Position numbers and translations under genes: made by a program
Part shown: one piece after another, positions 32,010-42,311 of the stretch
Numbering within the stretch: position 1 is the stretch's first letter
Layout of the letters: each line of letters opens with the position of its first letter
From: Kineosporia corallincola
GTDB taxonomy: Bacteria > Actinomycetota > Actinomycetes > Actinomycetales > Kineosporiaceae
DNA length: 64,000 bases
Assembly (NCBI RefSeq): GCF_018499875.1
Contig: NZ_JAHBAY010000004.1
Span: 248,001 to 312,000, forward strand
Direction: 5' to 3'
Notes under the pieces: model-generated
Told to the model about the DNA's origin: nothing
Databases searched by the model: none
What the model saw: the letters and a program-made list of their open reading frames with translations, nothing else

Positions 32010-33946
32010 GGCTCGTCGGCCCGATAACCGCTGGCCTGCAACGAGAACAGCTCACAGTAGCGCCCCCGCAGGGCCATCAGCTGGGCGTGCGTGCCGGTCT
32101 CGGTCACCACGCCCTCGTGCATCACGAAGATCCGGTCGGCGTGCATCACGTTGGCCAGGCGGTGGGTGACGAGGATCGTGGTGAGCACGCCCTGCCGCGC
32201 CCGCAGGTCCTGGAACAGGGCGTCCTCGGCGCGCGGGTCGAGGGCGGACGATGGCTCGTCCATGATCAGCAGGTCGGCGTCGCGATAGAAGCCGCGGGCG
32301 GCGGTGATCCGCTGCCACTGCCCGCCGGACAGGTCCTGACCGTCCTTGAAGGTGCGGTCGAGCAGCGTGTCGTAGCCGTGCGGCAGATCGAGCACCATCT
32401 CGTGGGCCAGTGCCCGGCGTGCCGCCAGCTCGATGCGGGCCCGGTCGGGCGGGGCGTCGATGGCGCCCATCGCGATGTTGGCCGCGGCCGAGTAGGGCCA
32501 CCGGTGGTGCTCCTGGAGGACCACCCCGGTGCGAGCCCGCAGCAGCTCCGGATCCCAGTCGTCATAGGGCTTTCCGTTCCAGTGGAGGACGCCGCCGGTG
32601 GGCCGGCGCAACCCCGCGATCATGGCCGCCAGCGTGGACTTGCCGGAGCCGTTCTCCCCGACGAGCGCGATCGTCTCGCCTGCCGTGACGGTGAACGTGA
32701 CCCGGTCGACGGCGGGGGAGTGACGATCCGGGTATTGCAGGCTGACGCCGCGCACCTCCAGCTGCCGTAGCGGCCCGGGGTGGGGGCGGGGCTCCTCGTC
32801 GTCCTGCGTCATGGGTGTGGCCGGGAGGTGATGACCGGCGCGCTCCAGGAAGGTGAGGTAGTCGCGCACGTACTGGCCCTCGTTGTAGACCCGCTCGATC
32901 TGCCAGGTCATGGCCATCAGCCCGGCCTGTGCGGCCTGCACCGCCACCACGCAGGTGACCGCGGCCGACAACGGGATGCGTCCGGTGGCGAGCAGCACCC
33001 CGAGCAGCACCCAGACGCCCGCCAGGCCGATGCCGCCGATCATGGTGCCCACCGCGGTGTTGACGGTGACCCTGCGGGCCAGACGCAGTTCCTCCACGGT
33101 CTGGATGCGCATCACCATGTCGTACTGCTTCAGCAGGAATCCGCGCAGACCGTAGGAACGCAGTTCCGCCGCGGACTTTCGTTCGGCCATCTGGTGGTGC
33201 AGCACCCAGAGCCGTCGCCGGCGCACCGACCCGGCCAGGAAGTGCGCGTAGCGCAGATGACCTGAGCGCAGCGCGGCGTAGGCCTTGGGCAGGGTGGCCA
33301 CGACCAGGGCGAGCAGCAGCAGCGGATTGATCACCAGCACGGCCACCCCCACCGCCAGCAGGTTGACCAGCCCGGCCAGGGTGTCGGCGGTGCCGCGCAC
33401 CAGCTCGTTGACGTCTTCCCCGCAGGTTTTGGCGCGCTCCATGTCGTCGGCGAAGGCGTCGCCGTCGAACGCCTCCAGTCGCACGCCGGTGGTGGCCTCG
33501 AAATAGCGCCGCTCGGTGGTCTGTTTCACCCGCGGGGCCAGACCGATCTGCGCGTAGCCGGTGACGATGGCGAGTGTGCCGCGCACCGCGGCGATGCAGC
33601 CGAGCAGGACCAGGGCCGGGAACGCGGCGCGCACCCGGTCGGCGGTGGGACCGTTGCCGAACAGCTCCACCAGTACCTGCTGGGTGGACAGCAACCCGAA
33701 CGTGGACAGCACGCCGCCACCGATCGTGGCCACCCCGATCAGCACGGTGCGCAGGCGGTCGGCCCGCCAGGCCACCAGGACGGCGTGCCTGACCAGGGAG
33801 GGCAACTCGGCGAACACCCCGGTGAGCGCGGTGCCGGCCCGGCGGCGAGCACCGGTTTCCCACCACGCGTCACGCAGCTCGGGAAGCACTGCCTGATGTA
33901 CGTTTTCGGCCAGGGATTCGTCCGGGCGGGTCGCCGTCACATCCAT
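32006..33946 (-). CDS. ABC exporter, fused membrane and ATPase domains
   Basis: Half-transporter of 646 aa. Residues 65-360 hold about six membrane helices of the type I exporter fold. The ATPase follows: Walker A GENGSGKST, signature LSGGQWQRI (Trp replaces the more usual Gln/Arg), Walker B LLIMDEPSSALD, and the switch His in VTHRLANVM. It should work as a homodimer exporting a lipid, peptide or drug; the cargo cannot be told from sequence. No partner half-transporter or biosynthetic gene is adjacent. ATG 33944-33946. Confidence 0.93.
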   Translation of the reverse strand: MDVTATRPDESLAENVHQAVLPELRDAWWETGARRRAGTALTGVFAELPSLVRHAVLVAWRADRLRTVLIGVATIGGGVLSTFGLLSTQQVLVELFGNGPTADRVRAAFPALVLLGCIAAVRGTLAIVTGYAQIGLAPRVKQTTERRYFEATTGVRLEAFDGDAFADDMERAKTCGEDVNELVRGTADTLAGLVNLLAVGVAVLVINPLLLLALVVATLPKAYAALRSGHLRYAHFLAGSVRRRRLWVLHHQMAERKSAAELRSYGLRGFLLKQYDMVMRIQTVEELRLARRVTVNTAVGTMIGGIGLAGVWVLLGVLLATGRIPLSAAVTCVVAVQAAQAGLMAMTWQIERVYNEGQYVRDYLTFLERAGHHLPATPMTQDDEEPRPHPGPLRQLEVRGVSLQYPDRHSPAVDRVTFTVTAGETIALVGENGSGKSTLAAMIAGLRRPTGGVLHWNGKPYDDWDPELLRARTGVVLQEHHRWPYSAAANIAMGAIDAPPDRARIELAARRALAHEMVLDLPHGYDTLLDRTFKDGQDLSGGQWQRITAARGFYRDADLLIMDEPSSALDPRAEDALFQDLRARQGVLTTILVTHRLANVMHADRIFVMHEGVVTETGTHAQLMALRGRYCELFSLQASGYRADEP

Positions 33947-34000
33947 CGGGCCACTGTCGGGAGGTACCCGGAGGTAGTCGATGGCGGATGCAGCGGGAGG

Positions 34001-34618
34001 TCAGTACCCGCCGCCCGAGGAGCCGCTGTCCGAGTGGCCGGCGTCGTGGGTGTGGTGCCACGACGTGTCGACGGCGGTGTAGCCGTGGTCGGTGAGGCGA
34101 GCGCCGTTGCCCACCGGCCGGTCGTCGAAACCCGAGCCGGCCCGGGACACGTCGATGCGCATGCCGGGCACCGCGTGCCGGCCGGGTGGCGGGTTCAGCC
34201 GGGTCTGGAGCAGGTGCCGCAGCCGGTCGTCGTAGCCCGGGCCGCGGCGGGTGGCCCGGGCGATCGTCGTCACCGAGGTGGACAGATGACCGTGCAGGTC
34301 GGTGACGGCCAGCGTGCGGCGGGTCTCCGCCACGGCCACGGGATCGAAGACGGTGCAGCGGAACTCGGCCCGCAGCGGCACGCCGAGCGACAACCGGCGT
34401 TCCTTGAGCCGGGCGCGCACGGCCAGCGGCACGTCGGTGCGCACGTCCACCTCGGTGACCGCCCGCACCGCCGCGTCGGCGGGCACCGGCCCGGAACCGG
34501 CCAGCAGGTGCCGGCCGTCGGCGAGGTGAAGCACCAGGGCCCGGCCCGGTCGTGGCCGGCCGACCGTCTCGCCGGGCTGGAGTTCGTGGTGACTGATGAT
34601 GGGATAACGGCTCGTCAT
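34001..34618 (-). CDS. Unknown protein, tandem paralogue A (RYPIISH family)
   Basis: Protein of 205 aa that I cannot assign to a named family. It shares with the next gene the opening RYPIISH, the core TEVDVRTDVPLAVRARL, a FRCTVFDPVAVAE-like strand and a late VPGMRIDVSRA strand. The alternating strand pattern faintly recalls SPFH/Band-7 domains (low confidence). The C-terminus is Gly/Ser/His-rich (HHTHDAGHSDSGSSGGGY). There is no signal peptide or membrane segment. GAAGGAGG sits before ATG 34618. A 21-bp element upstream is shared with the paralogue. Confidence 0.75.
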   Translation of the reverse strand: MTSRYPIISHHELQPGETVGRPRPGRALVLHLADGRHLLAGSGPVPADAAVRAVTEVDVRTDVPLAVRARLKERRLSLGVPLRAEFRCTVFDPVAVAETRRTLAVTDLHGHLSTSVTTIARATRRGPGYDDRLRHLLQTRLNPPPGRHAVPGMRIDVSRAGSGFDDRPVGNGARLTDHGYTAVDTSWHHTHDAGHSDSGSSGGGY

Positions 34619-34697
34619 GAGACCCCTCCTTCTCGAGGATCCGCCGTTCGCAACGATTCTGAGTCGGCTTCCGGGCTACCACCGCGTCCGCTCCGCC

Positions 34698-34718
34698 GAG
34701 GGTGCAGTGCGGGTGCGC
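34698..34718 (-). promoter_or_regulatory. Shared upstream element, copy A
   Basis: 21-bp element matching 35461-35481 at 19 positions (core GCGCACCCGCAC on the minus strand), 80 bp before the paralogue A start. It is probably a common promoter or operator site retained after duplication. Confidence 0.45.
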
Positions 34719-34791
34719 GGTGCACCCCTGGCGTCCGGGACGGGGTGGTTCAAAGGCGGACGTAGGCGGCCGACGGGGCGGATCGTGCCGG

Positions 34792-35397
34792 TCAGTCCCC
34801 GTCCGATGACTGCGGTGTGGGCCAGGGGAAACCGCCGAAGTCGGGGAACAGGTCGTCGTCCACCAGTTTTTCGGGGTGCGACACGGTGGGGCGGCTGCCG
34901 GCCGCCCGCACCGCGGAGGTGCTGCTGATCTTGCCGACCTCGATCCGCATGCCGAACACCGGATGGGTGCCGGTCAGCGGGTCGAGCTGCCGTTGCAGCT
35001 CGCGCACCAGGCAGGCGTCGAGGTCCGCCTCCAGGGGGAGCGGCTCACCGATGGCCTGCACCAGACCGGCCAGGAATCCGGGCAGGTCGGCGACGGCCGG
35101 GTGGCGGCGGTTCTGCGCCACGGTGACCGGGTTGAGCACCGAGCAGACGAAATCCACCTGGATCGTGGTGACGAAGCGGCGGGGCAGGTAGCGCGTCACC
35201 TCGGTGAGCACGGCCAGACCGACGTGCGGCCGGGCGTCCACCTCGGTGGCGGCCTGCGGCACCTGACCCCCGGGCAGCGGCCCGGGCAGGAACGTCCCGT
35301 CGCCGGACCGGTGCACCACCACGACGTCGGTGCCGGACGGCGGCGGGCCGACGAGGCCCGGCTCACGGTGACTGATGATCGGATAGCGGTTCGGCAT
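34792..35397 (-). CDS. Unknown protein, tandem paralogue B (RYPIISH family)
   Basis: Protein of 201 aa, homologous along its length to the 205-aa gene downstream: NRYPIISHREPG, TEVDARPHVGLAVLTEV, FVCSVLNPVTVAQNRR and HPVFGMRIEVGKI. The C-terminal tails differ fully; here it is acidic and Pro/Trp-containing (DDDLFPDFGGFPWP). Function is unknown and no motif indicates catalysis. GGGAGGG precedes ATG 35395-35397. The 173-bp gap between the paralogues contains its partner's own upstream element, so they are separately controlled copies rather than one operon. Confidence 0.75.
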   Translation of the reverse strand: MPNRYPIISHREPGLVGPPPSGTDVVVVHRSGDGTFLPGPLPGGQVPQAATEVDARPHVGLAVLTEVTRYLPRRFVTTIQVDFVCSVLNPVTVAQNRRHPAVADLPGFLAGLVQAIGEPLPLEADLDACLVRELQRQLDPLTGTHPVFGMRIEVGKISSTSAVRAAGSRPTVSHPEKLVDDDLFPDFGGFPWPTPQSSDGD

Positions 35398-35460
35398 GTG
35401 CCCTCCCTGGTGCCCGCGATATCAACGCGAGCAGAGGGCCGCTCGGTACAGGGAACTGGT

Positions 35461-35481
35461 GAGAGTGCGGTGCGGGTGCGC
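35461..35481 (-). promoter_or_regulatory. Shared upstream element, copy B
   Basis: Second copy of the 21-bp element (see 34698-34718), 64 bp before the paralogue B start. Confidence 0.45.
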
Positions 35482-35510
35482 ATGGGCGATGCCGGTGCGA
35501 GGGTCGGGAG

Positions 35511-35798
35511 ATGGCGAACAAGGACACGGACAACCTGGTGGAACAGCAGGGCGTGAACGCGGGGGAGCCGAACCCGGGCGCGGCACCGGACCAGAAGCCG
35601 GACCCGGCGCAGGACTCAGCGCAGGACTCAGCGCAGCACGACGGGCCTGCTCAGCGACCCGACCCGCGGCAGGGCCTGATCGGCTACCCCGCGCTGAAGA
35701 CCGACGAGCAGCTCACCGGTGGCCCGGTGCCGGAGCACCAGGAGGACCCGGGCACCAAGGACGGCTCGTCCGGCCAGGACGAGGGACTGATGGACTAG
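35511..35798 (+). CDS. Small acidic disordered protein
   Basis: Hydrophilic 95-aa protein rich in Asp, Gln, Pro and Gly with no predicted fold. AQDSAQDSAQ in the middle comes from a 12-bp tandem duplication near 35611-35634. ATG 35511 follows GGTCGGGAG. Such proteins in actinomycetes are often stress-related, but nothing in the sequence proves a role. It overlaps the convergent NmrA-like gene by 4 bp, and codon use is normal for the window, so I accept it as a gene. Confidence 0.65.
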   Translation: MANKDTDNLVEQQGVNAGEPNPGAAPDQKPDPAQDSAQDSAQHDGPAQRPDPRQGLIGYPALKTDEQLTGGPVPEHQEDPGTKDGSSGQDEGLMD

Positions 35799-36643
35799 TC
35801 CTTCGCCCGCAACAGCTGCTCGAGGCTCGTGGCCGGGTGCCCGGTCAGGTCGGCCACGGCGCTGCTGACCTGTGCCAGCTCACCCGCCGCGATCGCCGTG
35901 TAGGTGGAGATCCAGGCCTCGACCTCCCAGTCCGGGGCGCCGTACCCGGCCCGTGAGGCCCGGGCCTCGGCCATGGTCTCCCGGTGGTAGGTGACCTCGC
36001 GCCCGGTGACGGCGGTCAGCGTGGCCGCCACCTGGTCGAGCGTGAGGGCCTGAGGGCCGGTCAGGTCGTAGGTGGCCCCGGCGTGTGCGGCCGGGTCGCG
36101 CAGCACCACCTCGGCCACCTCGGCGATGTCGTCCTGGGTCACGGCGGCCACCTGCCCGTCCCCGGCCGGGCCCCGGATCACTCCGTCGTCACCGGCCAGG
36201 CCGGGCAGGAAGTCGGCGTACAGGTTGTCGCGCAGGAAGGTGAAGGCCGGACCGCTGCCGCGCAGGTGCTGCTCGGTGTGCCAGTGGTCGCGGGCGTGGG
36301 TGAAGGTGGCGTCGGGCGCGGCCCCGGCGAACGACACGTAGACCACGTGCCGCACCCCGGCCGCCACCGCGGCGTCGACGAATCCCCGGTGCGCCGTGAC
36401 CCGGTCCGGCGACTCGGTGCCGGACACCATGAACAGCGTGCTGACCCCCGTCAGCGCCGCGCGCACGGCCGGGGTGTCGGCGTAGGTGATGGCCTGGGCC
36501 TGCGCACCGGGCAGCTGCGGGGCCCGGGCCGGATCGCGCACCAGCAGACGCTGGGCGACTCCGGCAGCGGCCAGGCGGCGGGCCACCCGGCCGCCGAGAC
36601 GGCCTGTGGACCCGGTGATCCCGAGGAGCTCGGTGCTGGTCAT
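35795..36643 (-). CDS. NmrA/SDR-type NAD(P)-binding protein
   Basis: Atypical short-chain dehydrogenase-like protein of 282 aa. The N-terminal dinucleotide motif is GITGSTGRLGGRVARRLAAAG, followed by the strand RLLVRDPARAP. The usual catalytic Tyr-x-x-x-Lys is not evident at the expected place, as in NmrA and quinone-oxidoreductase-like (QOR2/YtfG) members, which may act as redox sensors or quinone reductases. The C-terminal half has the LTGPQALTLDQVAATLTAVTG motif typical of this group. ATG 36641-36643. Substrate is unknown. Confidence 0.88.
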   Translation of the reverse strand: MTSTELLGITGSTGRLGGRVARRLAAAGVAQRLLVRDPARAPQLPGAQAQAITYADTPAVRAALTGVSTLFMVSGTESPDRVTAHRGFVDAAVAAGVRHVVYVSFAGAAPDATFTHARDHWHTEQHLRGSGPAFTFLRDNLYADFLPGLAGDDGVIRGPAGDGQVAAVTQDDIAEVAEVVLRDPAAHAGATYDLTGPQALTLDQVAATLTAVTGREVTYHRETMAEARASRAGYGAPDWEVEAWISTYTAIAAGELAQVSSAVADLTGHPATSLEQLLRAKD

Positions 36644-36757
36644 GCTGTCCTTCCGCCGACGACGCGGTTGACTCTAGAACGTCGCGGGGCGGCCGCAAAA
36701 ACGGCTCGCGCCGGGCGGAATCGCGGGATTCGGCCGGCGCGGGAGACGTGTTCGCGG

Positions 36758-36793
36758 CGGGACTGCTGGCCGTGCTGGTGGCCGGCAGTCCCG
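36758..36793 (-). terminator. Hairpin terminator after dps
   Basis: 14-bp stem (36758-36771 with 36780-36793, one G-T pair) and an 8-nt loop, starting 37 bp past the dps stop on the minus strand. Confidence 0.75.
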
Positions 36794-36830
36794 GGCCGCA
36801 AGCGGTGGGACGTGGTGGAACAGGGGTGGA

Positions 36831-37328
36831 TCAGGCCTTGCGCGGGGTGCGGTTCTCCGACGAGATCATCCAGGCCTGCTTCTCCAGGTCGTGGATGATG
36901 CTGTGCAGCAGGTCGGCGGTGGTGGGGTCTTCGTTGTCGGTGTCGTCGTGCACGGCGCGCACGGTGGCCGCGGTCTCGCGCAGCATCAGCGTGATCTTGT
37001 CGACGGCCTCGGTGGTGTCCACCTCGTCGGCGCCGAAGTCGGTCAGGCTGGCCTGGGCGCAGACCGTCTTGGGGCCGGCGTCGGGCACCACGTCGAGGGC
37101 GCGCATGCGCTCGGCGATGGTGTCGCTGTGCTCGCGGGCCAGGTCGACGATCTCGTCGAGCTGGAGGTGCAGGTCGCGGAAGTTCTTGCCCACGATGTTC
37201 CAGTGCGCCTGCTTGCCGTAGAGGTGCAGGGCCACCAGGTCGACCAGGACGCGCTGAAGGTTCGCGCCGAGGATCGGGGAGGCGTGGAAGCCGGTGCTGC
37301 CGGTGTTCTGGGAGGCGACGGTGGTCAT
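36831..37328 (-). CDS. dps: Dps-family ferritin-like DNA-protection protein
   Basis: Protein of 165 aa that would form a dodecamer, oxidise Fe(II) with peroxide and store it. The family ferroxidase motif is seen as [45 protein letters not shown] written in parts: HWNIVGKNF, then [19 protein letters not shown], with the conserved His, Asp and Glu. AAGGAGC lies 8 nt before ATG 37326-37328, and the longer upstream frame is not used. Its promoter region holds a 25-bp inverted repeat and an iron box, so control by an IdeR/DtxR-type protein is likely. A terminator follows. Confidence 0.95.
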   Translation of the reverse strand: MTTVASQNTGSTGFHASPILGANLQRVLVDLVALHLYGKQAHWNIVGKNFRDLHLQLDEIVDLAREHSDTIAERMRALDVVPDAGPKTVCAQASLTDFGADEVDTTEAVDKITLMLRETAATVRAVHDDTDNEDPTTADLLHSIIHDLEKQAWMISSENRTPRKA

Positions 37329-37371
37329 GGGGAAGCTCCTTCGTCCGGGGTCTTGAGTCCCACCATGACCC

Positions 37372-37396
37372 CTTCTTTTGAATCTGTCAAAAGAAG
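37372..37396 (-). promoter_or_regulatory. 25-bp inverted repeat at the dps promoter, containing a -35 match
   Basis: Arms CTTCTTTTGA (37372-37381) and TCAAAAGAAG (37387-37396) flank 5 bp. The minus strand reads TTGACA at 37390-37385, a -35 match for dps. The palindrome resembles Fur/PerR-type operators and could bind an oxidative-stress regulator. Confidence 0.6.
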
Positions 37397-37414
37397 TAGG
37401 TGAGCCTAACCTAC
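37396..37414. promoter_or_regulatory. IdeR/DtxR iron box upstream of dps
   Basis: Matches TWAGGTWAGSCTWACCTWA at 16 of 19 positions (core TAGGTGAGCCTAACCTA). It lies upstream of the -35 match, a position that would allow activation by iron-loaded regulator, as known for IdeR at mycobacterial bfrA. Confidence 0.75.
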
Positions 37415-37456
37415 CTTCATCGTTGCAGGTCAGGGCCATGATCAGGTGAGGCTTGG

Positions 37457-37492
37457 CTTACTGGAGGCTTGCCGGAGGCCTTACTGGAGGCT
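37457..37492 (+). repeat. Direct repeat CTTACTGGAGGCT in the dps-glgX gap
   Basis: Copies at 37457-37469 and 37480-37492, 23-bp spacing, with a related GCCGGAGGCC between them. The rest of the 314-bp gap (37329-37642) holds only the dps control sites. Its role for the downstream glgX gene is unknown. Confidence 0.45.
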
Positions 37493-37642
37493 GACCGGAA
37501 GGGTCGCCGGGGGCGCCTCCGGTGGCAGGGCGGCGGCCGGCGTGGTGCAGTTGCTCGCCGTCCCGGCCGGGCCCCGAGGGGCTTCGCCAGGGATGCGGCT
37601 CCCGTCCGCCGGATCCGGAGAAATCCGTCAGAAAGAGGCCCC

Positions 37643-39790
<2,148 letters not shown>

Positions 39791-39812
39791 ACGACCAGCT
39801 GAACGACACGCC

Positions 39813-40949
39813 CTAGCGGGGGGTCCAGACCACGTCGAGCCACAGCCGGTCGCCGCTGACCAGCCGGCTGACCTCGACCACGCCCGAACGGGGGCCCGGC
39901 ACCTCGCGTCTGCCGTCGCTGACGTCGTCCACCATTTGTTCTTGCAGATCGGTGACCACGCTCAGGGTGACCTGATCGGCGCGGCCCACGACGGTGACCC
40001 GGGCACTCGTGCGGGTGCTCGCGAGCACGGCGATGACCGGCTCGGTCAGGGCCCGCCGGGCGGGCAGCGGCACCGCGGGCAGGCTTCCACGCATGGACGC
40101 CTGCACCGCGGTGCCCTGCCGCTCGGCCACGTCGATGCAGGCGTAGATCTCGTGCTCCAGCGGATCGGCCACGTCGTCGCTCTCGGCGAACAGCCGCCGC
40201 ATACGGGCGGCCTCGACCGAGCAGGCCCGCCGCACCTGCGGGTCGGCCGGGTCGTGCCGGCCGTCGGCGATGCCCTCCAGCAGCGGCGCCGTGGTGGCGG
40301 CCAGGTCGGTGTAGCGGGTCTGCCGGTCGCTGTGCAGCTGCTCGGCCACCCGCTCGGACAGCCGCAGCCGTTCCTCCTCGGCGGCGGTCTGCCGGGCCAC
40401 CGCCCCGGACTGCTGGAGGGCGACCGCGGCCACCGCCACAGCGCCCTGCCAGCTGGCCACCAGCAGGCTGGTCACGCCCATCTCGACCAGCGTGGACCGG
40501 TCGCCCTGCCCGGCCACCAGCACCTGCCCCAGGCTGATCAGCTGCTGGAGGCCGAGCGCCCCGAAGAACCAGCCCAGCGGCAGGTCCATCAGCAGCAGCA
40601 CGGCGAACCAGCCGAAGATCTTCCACGACCAGTGCGGGGCCACGATCAGCTGCTCGGGCTCCACCGCGGCGGTCGCGACGACCGTGCTGACCAGGGCGAC
40701 CGCCACCATCGGCCAGCGCCAGCGACCCCACGGCCGGTCCACCACGACCATGGCGGCAGCCGTCAGCAGCACCACCACCAGCACGGCCAGGGCGGCATAT
40801 TCGACCTGCGGCGAGCTGTAGGCATCGGGCGTGATCAGGGCGGTGGGCATGAACCACAGGCACAGCACCGCCGTGGTCACGCCGAGCGTGGCGATGCGCA
40901 GGCCGCGCAGGAACTCGTCGGCGATGACCGCACGGGCCGGATCAGACAT
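39813..40949 (-). CDS. Membrane protein resembling a degenerate sensor kinase
   Basis: Protein of 378 aa with five or six membrane helices (about 15-190), a helical linker (AAEEERLRLSERVAEQLH) and a C-terminal domain whose strands (SARVTVVGRADQVTLSVVTD, RLWLDVVWT) mimic an HATPase but without an N-box or a phosphoacceptor His that I can identify. It overlaps the preceding true kinase gene by 8 bp, so the two are made together. It may be a pseudokinase partner or allosteric subunit of that kinase; this is inference. No response regulator gene is nearby. Confidence 0.75.
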   Translation of the reverse strand: MSDPARAVIADEFLRGLRIATLGVTTAVLCLWFMPTALITPDAYSSPQVEYAALAVLVVVLLTAAAMVVVDRPWGRWRWPMVAVALVSTVVATAAVEPEQLIVAPHWSWKIFGWFAVLLLMDLPLGWFFGALGLQQLISLGQVLVAGQGDRSTLVEMGVTSLLVASWQGAVAVAAVALQQSGAVARQTAAEEERLRLSERVAEQLHSDRQTRYTDLAATTAPLLEGIADGRHDPADPQVRRACSVEAARMRRLFAESDDVADPLEHEIYACIDVAERQGTAVQASMRGSLPAVPLPARRALTEPVIAVLASTRTSARVTVVGRADQVTLSVVTDLQEQMVDDVSDGRREVPGPRSGVVEVSRLVSGDRLWLDVVWTPR

Positions 40950-42087
40950 CGGCCCACTCCAGACGCACCGTGGTGCCCTGCCCGGGGATCGAGCTGACCG
41001 AGGCGTCGCCGCCGGCCCGGCCCATCCGGGCGGTGATCGACTCGGCGATGCCGCGCCGCGTCGGCGGCACCCGTTCGGGTACGAAACCGACTCCGTCGTC
41101 GTGGATCTCGACCACCAGACGGCTTCCCTCCTGCTGCACCGACAAGGTCGCCTCCTGCACCCCGGCGTGCCGGGCCACGTTGGTCAGCGCCTCACGCACG
41201 CTGTCGCGGATCGCCATGGCCGGCCCGGCGGGCAGCAGGAGCGAGCCCAGCGGCGGCTGCCGCACCGTCACCTGCCCGGCGGCGGTGGTCTCGGCGAGCA
41301 TGACGGCCAGGTCCACCACCGGTTCCGGCCGCACGGCGCGGATACCCGGGTCGAGCACCGCCAGGTCGCGCCGGGCCTGCTGCTGGAGCCAGCCGTGCCG
41401 GCTCTCCACCGTGCCCAGCCCCACCATCAGCAGGGTGGCCGCTGCGGTGTCGTGCAGGGTGGCCAGGTACTCGCGCTCGTCGGACCGCCGGGCCCGGCTG
41501 ACCTCGGCCGCCGCCCGTTCCCGGTCACCGGCGGCCAGGTACTCGTCGGCGCGGCGCCCACCCCGGCGCAACATCACGAACAGGCCCCGGGACAGCACGC
41601 CGTCGGCCAGCACCCACAAGGCCGGGGCCGGCCAGCCCCCGCCGTCCCCACCGATCGAGGTCTCGATGCCCACCCAGTAGGCCGCCACGAACAGCACCGC
41701 GGCGAGCGCCCCGACCTTCGGCGGGGTGTGCCACTGATAGGTCACCACGGTCATCGCGACCAGGGCGTTCATCCAGCCGGTGCCGTCCGGCACGCCGACC
41801 GGCGGGATGGTCCAGTGCTGGCTGAGCAGGACGGCGCAGGTGATCGCGATGTCGGCGGTGAGCCAGCCGGCGCCCACCCGGTCGCCGCCCTTCAGGCGCA
41901 GCATGCGACCGCAGAACAGCAGGGTCCAGGCGATCAGCACGGCGGTGACCAGCGACGCGGCCAGCAGCCGGGTGCCGGACAGCAGGAACAGCCCGAGACA
42001 GCCGCAGCCCACGGCCACGACCATCCGGCTGGCGGCAGCCCAGGCCAGGCTGATGCGCAGCATCGAGCGTTCGATGGGATGTGGCAC
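40942..42087 (-). CDS. Sensor histidine kinase (HisKA_3 type), orphan
   Basis: Membrane kinase of 381 aa. Five or so helices (about 10-165) precede a coiled segment and the phosphoacceptor helix DEREYLATLHDTAAATLLMV. The ATPase domain has N-box VREALTNVARHAGV, D-box IHDDGVGFVP and a GIAESITARMGRAGG lid region, ending SSIPGQGTTVRLEW, so it should be active. GTG 42085-42087 lacks a good ribosome site; ATG 42061-42063 is an alternative. It is coupled to the degenerate partner downstream. The signal and the response regulator are unknown. Confidence 0.85.
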   Translation of the reverse strand: MPHPIERSMLRISLAWAAASRMVVAVGCGCLGLFLLSGTRLLAASLVTAVLIAWTLLFCGRMLRLKGGDRVGAGWLTADIAITCAVLLSQHWTIPPVGVPDGTGWMNALVAMTVVTYQWHTPPKVGALAAVLFVAAYWVGIETSIGGDGGGWPAPALWVLADGVLSRGLFVMLRRGGRRADEYLAAGDRERAAAEVSRARRSDEREYLATLHDTAAATLLMVGLGTVESRHGWLQQQARRDLAVLDPGIRAVRPEPVVDLAVMLAETTAAGQVTVRQPPLGSLLLPAGPAMAIRDSVREALTNVARHAGVQEATLSVQQEGSRLVVEIHDDGVGFVPERVPPTRRGIAESITARMGRAGGDASVSSIPGQGTTVRLEWADV

Positions 42088-42200
42088 GACCGACGATGCT
42101 ACGGCAGCGGTGTCCGTTTCGGGTCGGGTGCCCGGGCGGCCTCCGGGCTGCCGCTGGTCACGGTGCCGGATTAGCTGAGTGAACACTGACGAAATTGTCC

Positions 42201-42219
42201 GTTCACCGACTGTACGCAC
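42201..42219 (+). promoter_or_regulatory. PHO-box-like site before the PhoX gene
   Basis: GTTCACC (42201-42207) equals the conserved half-site of actinobacterial PhoP boxes. The expected second half-site, 11 bp on, is only a partial match (GTACGCA). GTGAAC at 42179-42184 gives an inverted partner. Control by phosphate starvation is therefore plausible, not shown. Confidence 0.4.
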
Positions 42220-42311
42220 CACAACGGGTGTTGTCCGCCGGCGGCTTCCGTACGTTCCGAGGGAGCCCACGGTTGACCAGCACCCGTGGACACACGTACG
42301 GGAGAATCCAG

